From contig NZ_SDSI01000007.1 of the NCBI RefSeq assembly GCF_004153605.1, forward strand, positions 1-64,000: a stretch of 64,000 bases of DNA, given 5' to 3'. Below are positions 35,618 through 44,214 of this stretch, one piece after another. Below the pieces are notes generated by a model. The model searched no databases. It was given only the letters and a program-made list of their open reading frames with translations, and was not told the origin of the DNA. This DNA is from Qipengyuania_B thermophila (GTDB taxonomy: Bacteria > Pseudomonadota > Alphaproteobacteria > Sphingomonadales > Sphingomonadaceae). The position numbers and the translations under genes were made by a program. Within the stretch, counting starts at the first letter, position 1. Each line of letters starts with the position of its first letter.

Positions 35618-36976
35618 CTAGAAGTCGTCCCCTGTAGCGTCGCCTTCCGCCACCTGCGTCGCCGGAGCAGGCCGCGGGGGATGAGTGTCCTCGTCAAGCG
35701 GTTGCGGTGCCAGCCGCGGCACGCCGCGCGGCGGGCGCGTGCCCGCACTGCTCGGCGGGCGCAGTTCACCGGGGCTCTTGAGCGACTTGACCGGCACCAC
35801 CAGGCAGTGGCTGAACGCGGGGAGAACCTCGCGCCAGTCGGCGATCAGCTTCTTGTACGCCTTGCCGACGGCCCGGCAGTTGCGGTCGAGGTCGAACAAG
35901 CCGACGGGATGCACCCGGTTGTTCACCTCGCGCAGCGCCGTGTCCCAGTCCATCTGGTCGGTCAGCGAATACCAAGTGAAGCCCACGGTCGCGATCCCGT
36001 CATTGCGGACGCGCAGCACGTTGGCCCACTGCTTCCACAACCATTGCACCGCCTCGTCGCCGTTCGGCCCCTCCTTCATGTTCGTTTCAGTGTGCATGAT
36101 CGGCAAGCCGTAGCGGGCGTAGTACTGCCGGGTGATCTCCGCATAACCGAACACCTCGCCCGAAGCCTCGGAGTGACCGTCGGCGAACACGCGGTGCTCG
36201 TTGGTGAAGTAGTAGTCGTTCCCCAGAACGCAGTGCTGCTTCAGCCGATGGGTGAGAAACCAGTTGTATTCCTCACGCGTCATGCCATTCGCCAGCAGGT
36301 ATTCGTACATGTCCGAATTGACACGATTGCCGTAATTGAGGTCGAGAGACAGGAAACGCCAGCGATTGCGCAGTTCCGCCGCGTGAATGGCGGCGGGACT
36401 GTCCGCGTGAAAGTATTCGGACGACTCGCTCTGGATGAAGATGGCGTCAGGGCGACGCTTGAGGATTTCCGTCATGGCCATGACATTGGCCTTCACGAGG
36501 TGCTTGAGAGCGGTGACAAACCCCTCGTCGCTGCTCAGCTGCTCGTTCCACCAGCCGTACAGGCCGGAGAACATGGCGCAGATGAACATCTCGTTGATCG
36601 GTGTGTACAGCTGGATCCACGGATACCGTTCGGCAAAATCGGCCGCATAGCGGGCGAACAGTTCAGGAAAGTCCGGATTCTGGAAATTGCCGATCCAGTC
36701 AGGAACGCCGAAGTGGCACAGGTCGAGGATCGGAATGATGTCCCGGTTCTTCAGCTCGCCAAGCGTTTCGTCGGCGAAGTCCCAGTGGTATTTGCCCGGA
36801 CCGGCATAGGTGGTGTGCAGCGGCGGTCCGTAGCGCAGGTAACGGATCCCGAGTTCCTCCACGCAATCGAAGTCCGTGCGCCAGTGGCGGTAGTGGCCGC
36901 ACGCCTCCATCTGGTCGACCCGAGTGCGCCCGCCATTGATGGTCGGAATGGAGTTCTCGATGCCGGTGGCAAACAT
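35618..36976 (-). CDS. Divergent family 1 glycoside hydrolase-like protein
   Basis: 452 residues. A TIM-barrel of the GH1/GH-A type: the acid/base Glu is in YTPINEMF (usually TLNEP) and the nucleophile Glu in IMHTETNM (usually TENG); GFTWYSLTDQMDW matches the conserved late barrel strand. The last 50 residues are a Pro-rich tail (LRPPSSAGTRPPRG). The substrate is unknown; sugar genes next door suggest a glycoside. The only in-frame ATG is at 36976, yet the best ribosome binding site (AGGAGAG, 36994-37000) fits an ATC codon four codons earlier (see findings). Confidence 0.8.
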   Translation of the reverse strand: MFATGIENSIPTINGGRTRVDQMEACGHYRHWRTDFDCVEELGIRYLRYGPPLHTTYAGPGKYHWDFADETLGELKNRDIIPILDLCHFGVPDWIGNFQNPDFPELFARYAADFAERYPWIQLYTPINEMFICAMFSGLYGWWNEQLSSDEGFVTALKHLVKANVMAMTEILKRRPDAIFIQSESSEYFHADSPAAIHAAELRNRWRFLSLDLNYGNRVNSDMYEYLLANGMTREEYNWFLTHRLKQHCVLGNDYYFTNEHRVFADGHSEASGEVFGYAEITRQYYARYGLPIMHTETNMKEGPNGDEAVQWLWKQWANVLRVRNDGIATVGFTWYSLTDQMDWDTALREVNNRVHPVGLFDLDRNCRAVGKAYKKLIADWREVLPAFSHCLVVPVKSLKSPGELRPPSSAGTRPPRGVPRLAPQPLDEDTHPPRPAPATQVAEGDATGDDF

Positions 36977-37015
36977 GAAGTTGGCGATGGCGACTCTCCT
37001 CCTCCGGGCGCGGCG

Positions 37016-37891
37016 TCACCCCGCGAACAGCGGCTCGGCGACCCCGCGCACGCCCGGTTCGAGCATAAACGTCCCACCGGCCAAAGGTTGCCCGGCAAGC
37101 ACCTCGTCTGACAGGTCGCGGCGGGCGCTGGTGATGAACAGGCGGTCCAGCGCCGCACCGCCGAAGGTCACGCTCGTCGGCCGCTGGACCGGGACCGCAA
37201 GCTCGGCGAGAAGGCGCCCGTCGGGCGCGAACCGGCGAACGCACCAGCCGTCCCAGAACGCCACCCACAGACAGCCGTCCGCATCGATCGTCATGCCGTC
37301 GGGAAAACCATGGGCGTCGTCAAACTGCAGATGGACGCGCCTGTTGCCGGTCATTCCGTCCGGTGTCAGGTCGTAGGCGTAGATACGCCTGCGCGCGGAA
37401 TCGGCGTGGAACATGGTCCGTCCGTCAAGGCTGAACGCCGGTCCGTTCGGGACGCGGTAGCCATCGTCGGCCGCGCACCACGACAGATCGGGATCGATCC
37501 GGTACAACGTGCCGCTGTCCATCCGTTCTGCCCGGTCCATCGTGCCGGCCCACAGCCGCCCCTTTTTGTCGACCTTGGCGTCGTTGAAGCGGTTGCCGGG
37601 CCGGTGTGGCTCGATCTGCGCCGCGACGGTCACGGTGAAGGCGTCGTCGACGAACAGCAGGTCGCCGTAGCCTCCCGCCACGAAACCGCCCGCCGCGCGG
37701 GGCACCAGCCAGCAGACAGGGCAGGAGACATCGATGCGGCGCACGCCGTCCTCTTGCGACCAGCGATAAAGCCGCTGTCCCGCGATGTCGGTCCAGAAGA
37801 GCGCCTGCTCCCGCGCGAGCCACACCGGCCCCTCGCCCAGCACCGCCTCGACCGGCGCGATGCAGGTGATCTGGGGATCGGTACCGGTCAT
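37016..37891 (-). CDS. SMP-30/gluconolactonase family sugar lactonase
   Basis: 291 residues, six-bladed propeller type. Metal ligands typical of the family are visible: Glu in LGEGPVW, Asn in GNRFNDAKVD and VPNGPAFSLDG, Asp in FPDGMTIDADG. It should hydrolyse a sugar lactone to the aldonate in the cytosol. The divergent neighbour is a galactonate dehydratase 66 bases away, so galactono-lactone is a reasonable guess. The glycosidase gene lies 39 bases downstream on the same strand. Confidence 0.9.
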   Translation of the reverse strand: MTGTDPQITCIAPVEAVLGEGPVWLAREQALFWTDIAGQRLYRWSQEDGVRRIDVSCPVCWLVPRAAGGFVAGGYGDLLFVDDAFTVTVAAQIEPHRPGNRFNDAKVDKKGRLWAGTMDRAERMDSGTLYRIDPDLSWCAADDGYRVPNGPAFSLDGRTMFHADSARRRIYAYDLTPDGMTGNRRVHLQFDDAHGFPDGMTIDADGCLWVAFWDGWCVRRFAPDGRLLAELAVPVQRPTSVTFGGAALDRLFITSARRDLSDEVLAGQPLAGGTFMLEPGVRGVAEPLFAG

Positions 37892-37957
37892 GCGCTTGCT
37901 GCCCCCGAGTGAAGAGGACTACATTCTTGCTCACCCTGCCGGCGGAGGATAGCCCCC

Positions 37958-39100
37958 GTGAAGATCGCCCGCATCGAAACCTTCGCCGTTCCCCCGCGCT
38001 GGCTGTTCGTCCGGGTCGAAGCGCAGGACGGGTCGTTCGGCTGGGGCGAGGCCAGTCTGGAAGGCCACGCGGAGGCGGTTGCCGGGGCGTTCGAGGCGCT
38101 GCGCGACCGCTTCGTCGGTGCCGATCCGCGCCGGATCGAGGACATCTGGCAAGTCGCCTATCGCGGCGGCTTCTACCGCGGCGGCGCCGTGCTGATGTCG
38201 GCGCTGTCCGGACTGGATCAGGCGCTGTGGGACTGGAAGGGGCGCCACCAGGGCGTGCCCGCGCACGAGTTGCTGGGCGGACGGGTGCGCGAGCGCATCC
38301 GCGCCTACGCCTGGATCGGCGGCGACCGCCCGGACGATGTCGCCGAGGCCGCGAGCGCGCGGCGGGAGCAGGGTTTCACCGCCGTCAAGATGAACGCCAC
38401 GGCCGAGCTCGACTGGCTCGGATCGCCGCGCCTGTTCGACGCGGTGGTCGCCAGGGTCGAAGCGGCGCAACGTTCGGGGATGGATGTGGGGCTCGACTTC
38501 CACGGGCGCGTGCACCGGCCGCTGGCGAAGCAGCTGGCCAAGGTGCTGGAGCCGCTCGGCCTGCTGTTCATCGAAGAGCCGCTGCTCTCAGAAAATCCGG
38601 AAGGGCTGGCGCAGATTGCCAGCCTCGTCGCGACGCCCATCGCGCTGGGCGAGCGGCTGTATTCGCGCTGGGACTTCAAGCCGTTTTTCGAGCAGGGCGC
38701 CGTGGACATCGTCCAGCCGGATCTCAGCCATGCCGGAGGTCTTTCCGAATGCCGGCGCATTGCCGCCATGGCCGAAGCCTACGACATCGCGGTGGCCCCG
38801 CACTGTCCGCTCGGTCCGCTGGCGCTCGCCGCCTGCCTGCAGCTTGCCGCCTGCACCCCGAACGTGGCCATCCAGGAGATGAGCCTCGGCATCCACTACA
38901 ACACCGAAGGCCATGACCTGTACACCTACCTCAGCGATCCCGCGCCGCTGACCCCGCGGGACGGCAGCCTGCTGATCCCGGAAGGACCAGGCCTCGGCAT
39001 CGCAATTGACGAAGCGGGGGTGCGGGCTGCGGCGGTGCATCCGCACCGCTGGCGCAATCCCGTCTGGCGCCACGCCGATGGCAGCTTCGCCGAATGGTGA
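37958..39100 (+). CDS. dgoD: D-galactonate dehydratase (enolase superfamily)
   Basis: 380 residues. Enolase-superfamily residues fit DgoD: Asp and His in GLDFHGRVHRP, Glu in FIEEPLLSENPEGL, Glu in ALGERLYSRWDF, and the catalytic His in VAPHCPLGP. The N-terminal capping domain starts MKIARIETFAVPPRWLFVR. It dehydrates D-galactonate to 2-keto-3-deoxygalactonate. It overlaps the downstream epimerase by seven bases. The close DgoD-like motif set makes this more likely than another acid sugar dehydratase. Confidence 0.9.
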   Translation: MKIARIETFAVPPRWLFVRVEAQDGSFGWGEASLEGHAEAVAGAFEALRDRFVGADPRRIEDIWQVAYRGGFYRGGAVLMSALSGLDQALWDWKGRHQGVPAHELLGGRVRERIRAYAWIGGDRPDDVAEAASARREQGFTAVKMNATAELDWLGSPRLFDAVVARVEAAQRSGMDVGLDFHGRVHRPLAKQLAKVLEPLGLLFIEEPLLSENPEGLAQIASLVATPIALGERLYSRWDFKPFFEQGAVDIVQPDLSHAGGLSECRRIAAMAEAYDIAVAPHCPLGPLALAACLQLAACTPNVAIQEMSLGIHYNTEGHDLYTYLSDPAPLTPRDGSLLIPEGPGLGIAIDEAGVRAAAVHPHRWRNPVWRHADGSFAEW

Positions 39101-40218
39101 GCCAGTCTCGCGGCGATGAGCAAGCCGGCATGGGGGTGGATGTCCGCTCCTTCGGCGTCACGGCACACGGCGAAGAGGTCCACGCCATCGCGCTGCGCCG
39201 CGCGCCGCTCGCCGTGACGATCATCACCTTGGGCGCGCGCATCCAGGCGCTGTGCTGTCCCGACGGGTCAGGACACATCGCCGACGTCGTGCTCGGCCAC
39301 GACACGGTCGCCGGCTACGAGCAGGACCGCCATTATTTCGGCGCCACGATCGGACGGGTAGCGAACCGCATCCGCTGCGGCCGGTTCATCCTTGATGGCC
39401 GTGAGCACCGCGTGCTCCCCAATGACGGCCCCCATGCGCTGCACGGCGGGCCGGCAGGGTTCGACCGCGCCAACTGGCGGATCGCGGCGGTGGGAACGCG
39501 TGATGATGCCTCGGTCAATCTGGCCCATGTCAGCCCGGCCGGAGATCAGGGCTTCCCCGGCACCCTCAGCGTCGAGGCGCGGTTCGCTCTCGAGGAACCC
39601 GGAACCCTCAGCGTCACCTACACCGCGACTAGCGATGCACTCACCCTCGTCGATCTCACCAGCCACACCTACTGGAACCTTGCCGGACACGCCTCCGGCG
39701 AGAGCGGTCTTGGCCACGCCATGACCATCCCGGCCGACTGCATCCTTACTGTGACCGACGACGGCATTCCGACGGGCGAGTTCCGCCCCGTCGCCGGCAC
39801 TCCTTTCGACTTTCGCGTGCCACATCGTCTCGCCCGGCGCGCGCGCGATGGGAGGGAGGCGCAGATCGTCGCCCGGCGCGGGTTCGATCACTGCTTTGTG
39901 TTTCCCGACGCGGCGGCCGGAACGCCGCGGCGCGTCGCGCATCTGCGGCACCCGGCCTCGGGACGCACGCTCGAGGTGCTGTCGGACCGCCCCGGCCTGC
40001 AGGTCTATTCCGGCAATTTCCTCGACGGCGCCGTGGCCGGCAAGGACGGCGTGCTCTACCGGATGGGCGACGGGATCGCGCTCGAGCCGCAGCATCTGCC
40101 CGACACCGCCACCTGCCCGGAGTTCGGCTCGATCCGGCTCGCCCCCGGCGGCGTGTTCCGCCACGCGATCCGCTACCGGCTCGGCGTCGCGCCCATTGGT
40201 CCGGGCGGGCAGGAATGA
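39094..40218 (+). CDS. galM: Aldose 1-epimerase (galactose mutarotase)
   Basis: 374 residues. Family marks: IGRVANRIRCGRF, the NDGPHALHGGP and DLTSHTYWNLAG histidines, and the catalytic Glu in GIALEPQHLPD. It interconverts alpha and beta anomers of galactose or glucose. The ATG at 39094 overlaps dgoD; a later ATG at 39130 (MGVDVRSFG) is a credible alternative, since residues before it lack family similarity. No galactose dehydrogenase or KDPGal aldolase gene is in the window. Confidence 0.92.
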   Translation: MVSQSRGDEQAGMGVDVRSFGVTAHGEEVHAIALRRAPLAVTIITLGARIQALCCPDGSGHIADVVLGHDTVAGYEQDRHYFGATIGRVANRIRCGRFILDGREHRVLPNDGPHALHGGPAGFDRANWRIAAVGTRDDASVNLAHVSPAGDQGFPGTLSVEARFALEEPGTLSVTYTATSDALTLVDLTSHTYWNLAGHASGESGLGHAMTIPADCILTVTDDGIPTGEFRPVAGTPFDFRVPHRLARRARDGREAQIVARRGFDHCFVFPDAAAGTPRRVAHLRHPASGRTLEVLSDRPGLQVYSGNFLDGAVAGKDGVLYRMGDGIALEPQHLPDTATCPEFGSIRLAPGGVFRHAIRYRLGVAPIGPGGQE

Positions 40219-40286
40219 GGGAAACGGTTTGTGCCCGTCGAAACTTGCTCTTATGCGATGCGCAAACAGATGGGAAAGACCCCGCA

Positions 40287-41765
40287 ATGAATGACCAACC
40301 CGCGCGCGTGAAAACCGGCACTGCCGGTCTGGACCAGGTCCTGTGCGGCGGTCTGTCGCCCGAGCGGGTGTATCTCGTCGAAGGCACGCCCGGCACGGGC
40401 AAGACGACCCTTGCGCTCCGGTTCCTGCTGCAGGGCGCCGAGGAAGGGGACACGGGCCTCTACATCACCCTGTCCGAAACGAAGGACGAGCTGCACGGCG
40501 TGGCCGCCTCGCACGGGTGGGATCTTGGCGCGATCTCGGTGCTCGAACTCGTGGCCGAGGACGAGTTCGGCAGCGACTTCGAACAGACCCTCCTGCACCC
40601 TTCCGAGATCGAGCTTGGGGAAACGGTGCGCGGCATCATGCGCAGGGTGGAGGAGGTGAACCCCGCGCGGGTCGTGCTCGACAGCCTGTCGGAACTGCGG
40701 CTGCTGGCGCAAAACGCGCTGCGCTACCGGCGCCAGATCCTCGCGCTCAAGCACTTCTTCTCGCGCCGCAACTGCACGGTGGTGCTGCTGGACGACCGCA
40801 CCGCGGAACCCAACGACCTGCAGCTGCACAGCGTCGCGCACGGGGTCATCACGCTTGAGCAGACCGCCAACGATTTCGGGTCCGAACGGCGCCGGCTGCG
40901 GATCATCAAGATGCGTGGCATGCGCTATCGCGGCGGCTATCACGACTTTACCATCGAGACCGGCGGCCTTGCCGTGTATCCGCGGCTGATCGCCGCCGAA
41001 CACGCGCGCGACCACGACATGACCGCCGTGTCCAGCGGGCTCCCTGCCCTCGACAAGCTGCTCGGCGGAGGACTTGTGCCCGGCACGAACACCCTGCTGG
41101 TTGGGCCGGCGGGCGTGGGCAAGACGACCACGGCAATGCTGACGGTGCTCGAAGCGCTTCGGCGCGGGGAGAAGGCGGCCTACTACCTCTTCGACGAACG
41201 TGTCGCCACGCTGCGGCTGCGGGCCAGAGCGCTCGGGATGGAGCTGGAACCCCACGAGGAATCCGGCCACCTCATCATCCGCCAGGTCGATCCGGCCGAG
41301 CTGTCGCCGGGAGCCTTCGCCGGAGCGGTGCAGGACGCCGTCGAGCGCAACGGCGCGCGGACGATCGTGATCGACAGCCTCAACGCCTACCTTCACGCCA
41401 TGCCCAGCGACAATTTCCTCCTGCTGCAGATGCATGAACTGCTCAGCTATCTCAGCCAGCAGGGGGTGGTGTCGCTGATGATCCTCGGGCAGCATGGCAT
41501 CACTGGCGACCTGCGCAGCGACGTGGACATCAGCTACCTTGCCGACACGGTCATGATGCTGCGCTACTTCGAGGCGGAAGGCGCGGTGCGCAAATCGATG
41601 GCCGCGATCAAGACCCGGACCACCAATCACGAGCGCACCATCCGTGAATTCACAATCGGCGCCGGCGGCATCACCATCGGCGAGCCGCTGACGCGCTTCG
41701 AAGCCGTTCTGACGGGACAGCCCCGCTATCCGGCGGGTGGAGGTGGCTTGTTCGGCGATGAGTGA
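40287..41765 (+). CDS. KaiC-like double-domain RecA-type ATPase
   Basis: 492 residues with two KaiC domains. The first has Walker A EGTPGTGKTT (about 32-41) and an ETKDEL segment after it; the second has Walker A GPAGVGKTTT (about 273-282) and DERVATLRLRA. VVLDSLSELRLLAQ and IVIDSLNAYL supply the Walker B strands. Architecture matches cyanobacterial KaiC, but no kaiA or kaiB gene is in the window. Its stop overlaps the start of a hybrid histidine kinase by eight bases, so the pair is probably one signalling unit. Whether it autophosphorylates cannot be read here. Confidence 0.93.
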   Translation: MNDQPARVKTGTAGLDQVLCGGLSPERVYLVEGTPGTGKTTLALRFLLQGAEEGDTGLYITLSETKDELHGVAASHGWDLGAISVLELVAEDEFGSDFEQTLLHPSEIELGETVRGIMRRVEEVNPARVVLDSLSELRLLAQNALRYRRQILALKHFFSRRNCTVVLLDDRTAEPNDLQLHSVAHGVITLEQTANDFGSERRRLRIIKMRGMRYRGGYHDFTIETGGLAVYPRLIAAEHARDHDMTAVSSGLPALDKLLGGGLVPGTNTLLVGPAGVGKTTTAMLTVLEALRRGEKAAYYLFDERVATLRLRARALGMELEPHEESGHLIIRQVDPAELSPGAFAGAVQDAVERNGARTIVIDSLNAYLHAMPSDNFLLLQMHELLSYLSQQGVVSLMILGQHGITGDLRSDVDISYLADTVMMLRYFEAEGAVRKSMAAIKTRTTNHERTIREFTIGAGGITIGEPLTRFEAVLTGQPRYPAGGGGLFGDE

Positions 41766-44175
41766 TCCGGCTGCTCTCCCGGCGGCCCGCGACCATGCCG
41801 CCATCGTCTACGCGCCGCGCGGCCGGGACGCGCAGGTCGCGGCGGACGTGCTGCACCGCCATGGCATCGAAACCCTCGTCGCCAGGTCGATGGAGGAGGT
41901 GCGCCAGCAGATGCTGGCGGGCGTGGGCGCCGCCGTCCTCGCCGAGGAGGGTCTCCACTACGATGGCTTCCGCCTGCTGGAGCAGCAGCTTGCCGAGCAG
42001 GCTCCATGGTCCGACCTGCCGATCGTCGTCCTCACGAATGGCGGGCGCATGTCCCGCACCCTGGCCGAGACCGAGCGCCTGCGCTCGCTCGGCAATGTCG
42101 TGCTGCTGCCCCGCCCGCTGCACGCCGACGAGCTTGTCCACGCGGTGAAGTCGGCCCTGCGCGCGCGTGAGCGCCAGTACGAGACGCGCGGCCATCTCGA
42201 GGAGCTTGAGCGCCGCCAGAAACGGCTGCGTGCCAGCGACCGGCGGTTCCAGGCGATCGCCAACTTCATCGACCAGATGGTCTGGTCGACCCTTCCCGAC
42301 GGGTACCACGACTACTACAACGACCGGTGGTACGAGTTTACCGGAGTTCCGGTCGGCTCGACCGACGGGGATGCGTGGAACGGCATCTTCCATCCTGACG
42401 ATCAGGAGCGGGCCTGGGCGCGCTGGCGCCATTCGCTGGCCACGGGCGAACCCTACGAGATCGAGTATCGCCTGCGCCACCGCAGCGGCGAATACCGCTG
42501 GGTGCTGGGCAAGGCGAAGGCGGAGCGCAACAGCGCCGGGGCGATCACCCGCTGGTACGGCACCTGCACCGACATCCATGACCAGGTGCTCGCCCGCGAG
42601 ATGCTCGCCCGGTCGCGCACCGCTCTCGAGGAAGCCGTGCGCCAGCGGACCGAGCAGCTCGAAACCGCGCTGGCCGAGCGCGAGGCGGCCTGGGCCATGG
42701 CGGTCGACCTGCTCGTGGTGGTCGATCCCGACACCAGATTCTCCGCCATCAACCCGGCATGGACGACGCTGCTCGGCTGGTCGCCCGAGGACCTGATCGG
42801 CCGGCCTTTTCCCGAGATCACCCACCCGGACGATCTCGAGGAAACGCTGGTCAAGTTCCGCTCCGTCTTCGACGAGCCGCTGGTCGATCCGTACGAGTTC
42901 CGGCTCCGGCACAAGGACGGCAGCTACCGCTATTTCGCCTGGACGGCGCAGTTCAACAACGGCGCGGTGTTCGCGACCGGACGCGACATGACGCAGCAGC
43001 GGCTGCAGGCCGAAGCGCTGGCGGCGACCGAGGCGGCTCTGCGCCAGAGCCAGAAGCTTGAAACCATCGGCCAGCTCACCGGCGGCGTGGCGCACGACTT
43101 CAACAACCTGCTGATGGCCATCCGGTCGAGCCTCGACCTGCTGGAGAAGCGCCTGCCGGGCGACGATGCGAAGCTTGGCGCCCTCTTGCGCAACGCGGTC
43201 AAGGCGACGGAACGGGGAGCAAGCCTCACCCAGAGGATGCTGGCCTTCGCGCGCAAGCAGGAACTGGACGTGCGGCCCACCTCCATCGTCGATCTGCTCG
43301 AAGGGATGCGCGACCTTCTGGAACGCTCGCTCGGTCCGCAGATCGCGGTGACGATCCATGCGCCCCGCGATGTGGCCGACGCCATGGTGGACCCGAACCA
43401 GCTCGAAATGGCGGTGCTCAACCTCGCGGTGAACGCCCGCGATGCGATGAACGGACCCGGCAGGCTCGACTTCCATCTCGAGGAAGTCGACGTTGAGAGC
43501 GCGCCGGATCTCGCCCCGGGCCGGTATCTCAGCCTGCGGGTGCAGGACACCGGCAGCGGCATGGACGCCGCCACGCTTGCCCAGGCGCTCGAGCCGTTCT
43601 TCACCACCAAGGGCGTGGGCAAGGGCACCGGCCTCGGCCTGTCGATGGTGCACGGGCTGGTGCATCAGCTTGGCGGGGCGCTGCGGCTCGAGAGCACCGT
43701 CGGCGAGGGCACAACGGCGACGATCCTTCTGCCGGCGATCCGGGCGGCGGCCGCGCCCGGTCAGCCGGCAAGCCCGATCAGCCGCGAGGACGCGGTGAGG
43801 CGGCGCCTGCGCATCCTGACGGTCGACGACGATGCCCTCGTGCTGTTCGGGACCGCCGCCCTGCTGGAGGATCTGGGGCACGAGGTGGTGGAGGCCGGAT
43901 GCGGCGAGGAGGCGCTGGAACTCGCCCGCACGTCGGACCCGTTCGACCTCGTGATCACTGACCAGGCGATGCCGAACATGACCGGGCTGCAACTGGCGGA
44001 GGTGCTTCACGAGGAGCAGCCGGACCTGCCCGTCATCCTCGCCAGCGGCTATGCCGAGATCGAGGAGGGCGCCCTTCGCCTCATCGCCGCGCGGCTCGAG
44101 AAGCCGTTCACCGACGAGGCGTTGCGGCGGGCCATCGCGAAGGCGCTCGACAGCGTGTGCGAGCCGGCGCAGTAG
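41758..44175 (+). CDS. Hybrid sensor histidine kinase (degenerate receiver, PAS-PAS, HisKA, HATPase, REC)
   Basis: 805 residues from MSDPAALPAARD. Residues about 1-130 look like a degenerate receiver (ends IVVLTNGG, VVLLPRPLHADELVHAVKSAL) without the usual acidic phospho-acceptor. Two PAS domains follow (about 165-280 and 315-430). The phospho-accepting His is His446 in GGVAHDFNNLL. ATPase motifs are NLAVNARDAM, DTGSGM and GTGLGLSMVHG. The C-terminal receiver has Asp735 in VITDQAMPNM and Lys in LEKPF. It is coupled to the KaiC-like gene. No DNA-binding output is present, so a separate regulator or phosphorelay is expected. Confidence 0.94.
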   Translation: MSDPAALPAARDHAAIVYAPRGRDAQVAADVLHRHGIETLVARSMEEVRQQMLAGVGAAVLAEEGLHYDGFRLLEQQLAEQAPWSDLPIVVLTNGGRMSRTLAETERLRSLGNVVLLPRPLHADELVHAVKSALRARERQYETRGHLEELERRQKRLRASDRRFQAIANFIDQMVWSTLPDGYHDYYNDRWYEFTGVPVGSTDGDAWNGIFHPDDQERAWARWRHSLATGEPYEIEYRLRHRSGEYRWVLGKAKAERNSAGAITRWYGTCTDIHDQVLAREMLARSRTALEEAVRQRTEQLETALAEREAAWAMAVDLLVVVDPDTRFSAINPAWTTLLGWSPEDLIGRPFPEITHPDDLEETLVKFRSVFDEPLVDPYEFRLRHKDGSYRYFAWTAQFNNGAVFATGRDMTQQRLQAEALAATEAALRQSQKLETIGQLTGGVAHDFNNLLMAIRSSLDLLEKRLPGDDAKLGALLRNAVKATERGASLTQRMLAFARKQELDVRPTSIVDLLEGMRDLLERSLGPQIAVTIHAPRDVADAMVDPNQLEMAVLNLAVNARDAMNGPGRLDFHLEEVDVESAPDLAPGRYLSLRVQDTGSGMDAATLAQALEPFFTTKGVGKGTGLGLSMVHGLVHQLGGALRLESTVGEGTTATILLPAIRAAAAPGQPASPISREDAVRRRLRILTVDDDALVLFGTAALLEDLGHEVVEAGCGEEALELARTSDPFDLVITDQAMPNMTGLQLAEVLHEEQPDLPVILASGYAEIEEGALRLIAARLEKPFTDEALRRAIAKALDSVCEPAQ

Positions 44176-44214
44176 CATGGGCGGCCGCCGCTGCGCCGTC
44201 GCAGGAGAAACCGC

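Noticed and set aside
41671..44178. Long minus-strand open frame of about 835 codons
   Set aside because: Exact shadow of the hybrid histidine kinase; low-complexity His/Arg/Gly-rich translation with no domain.
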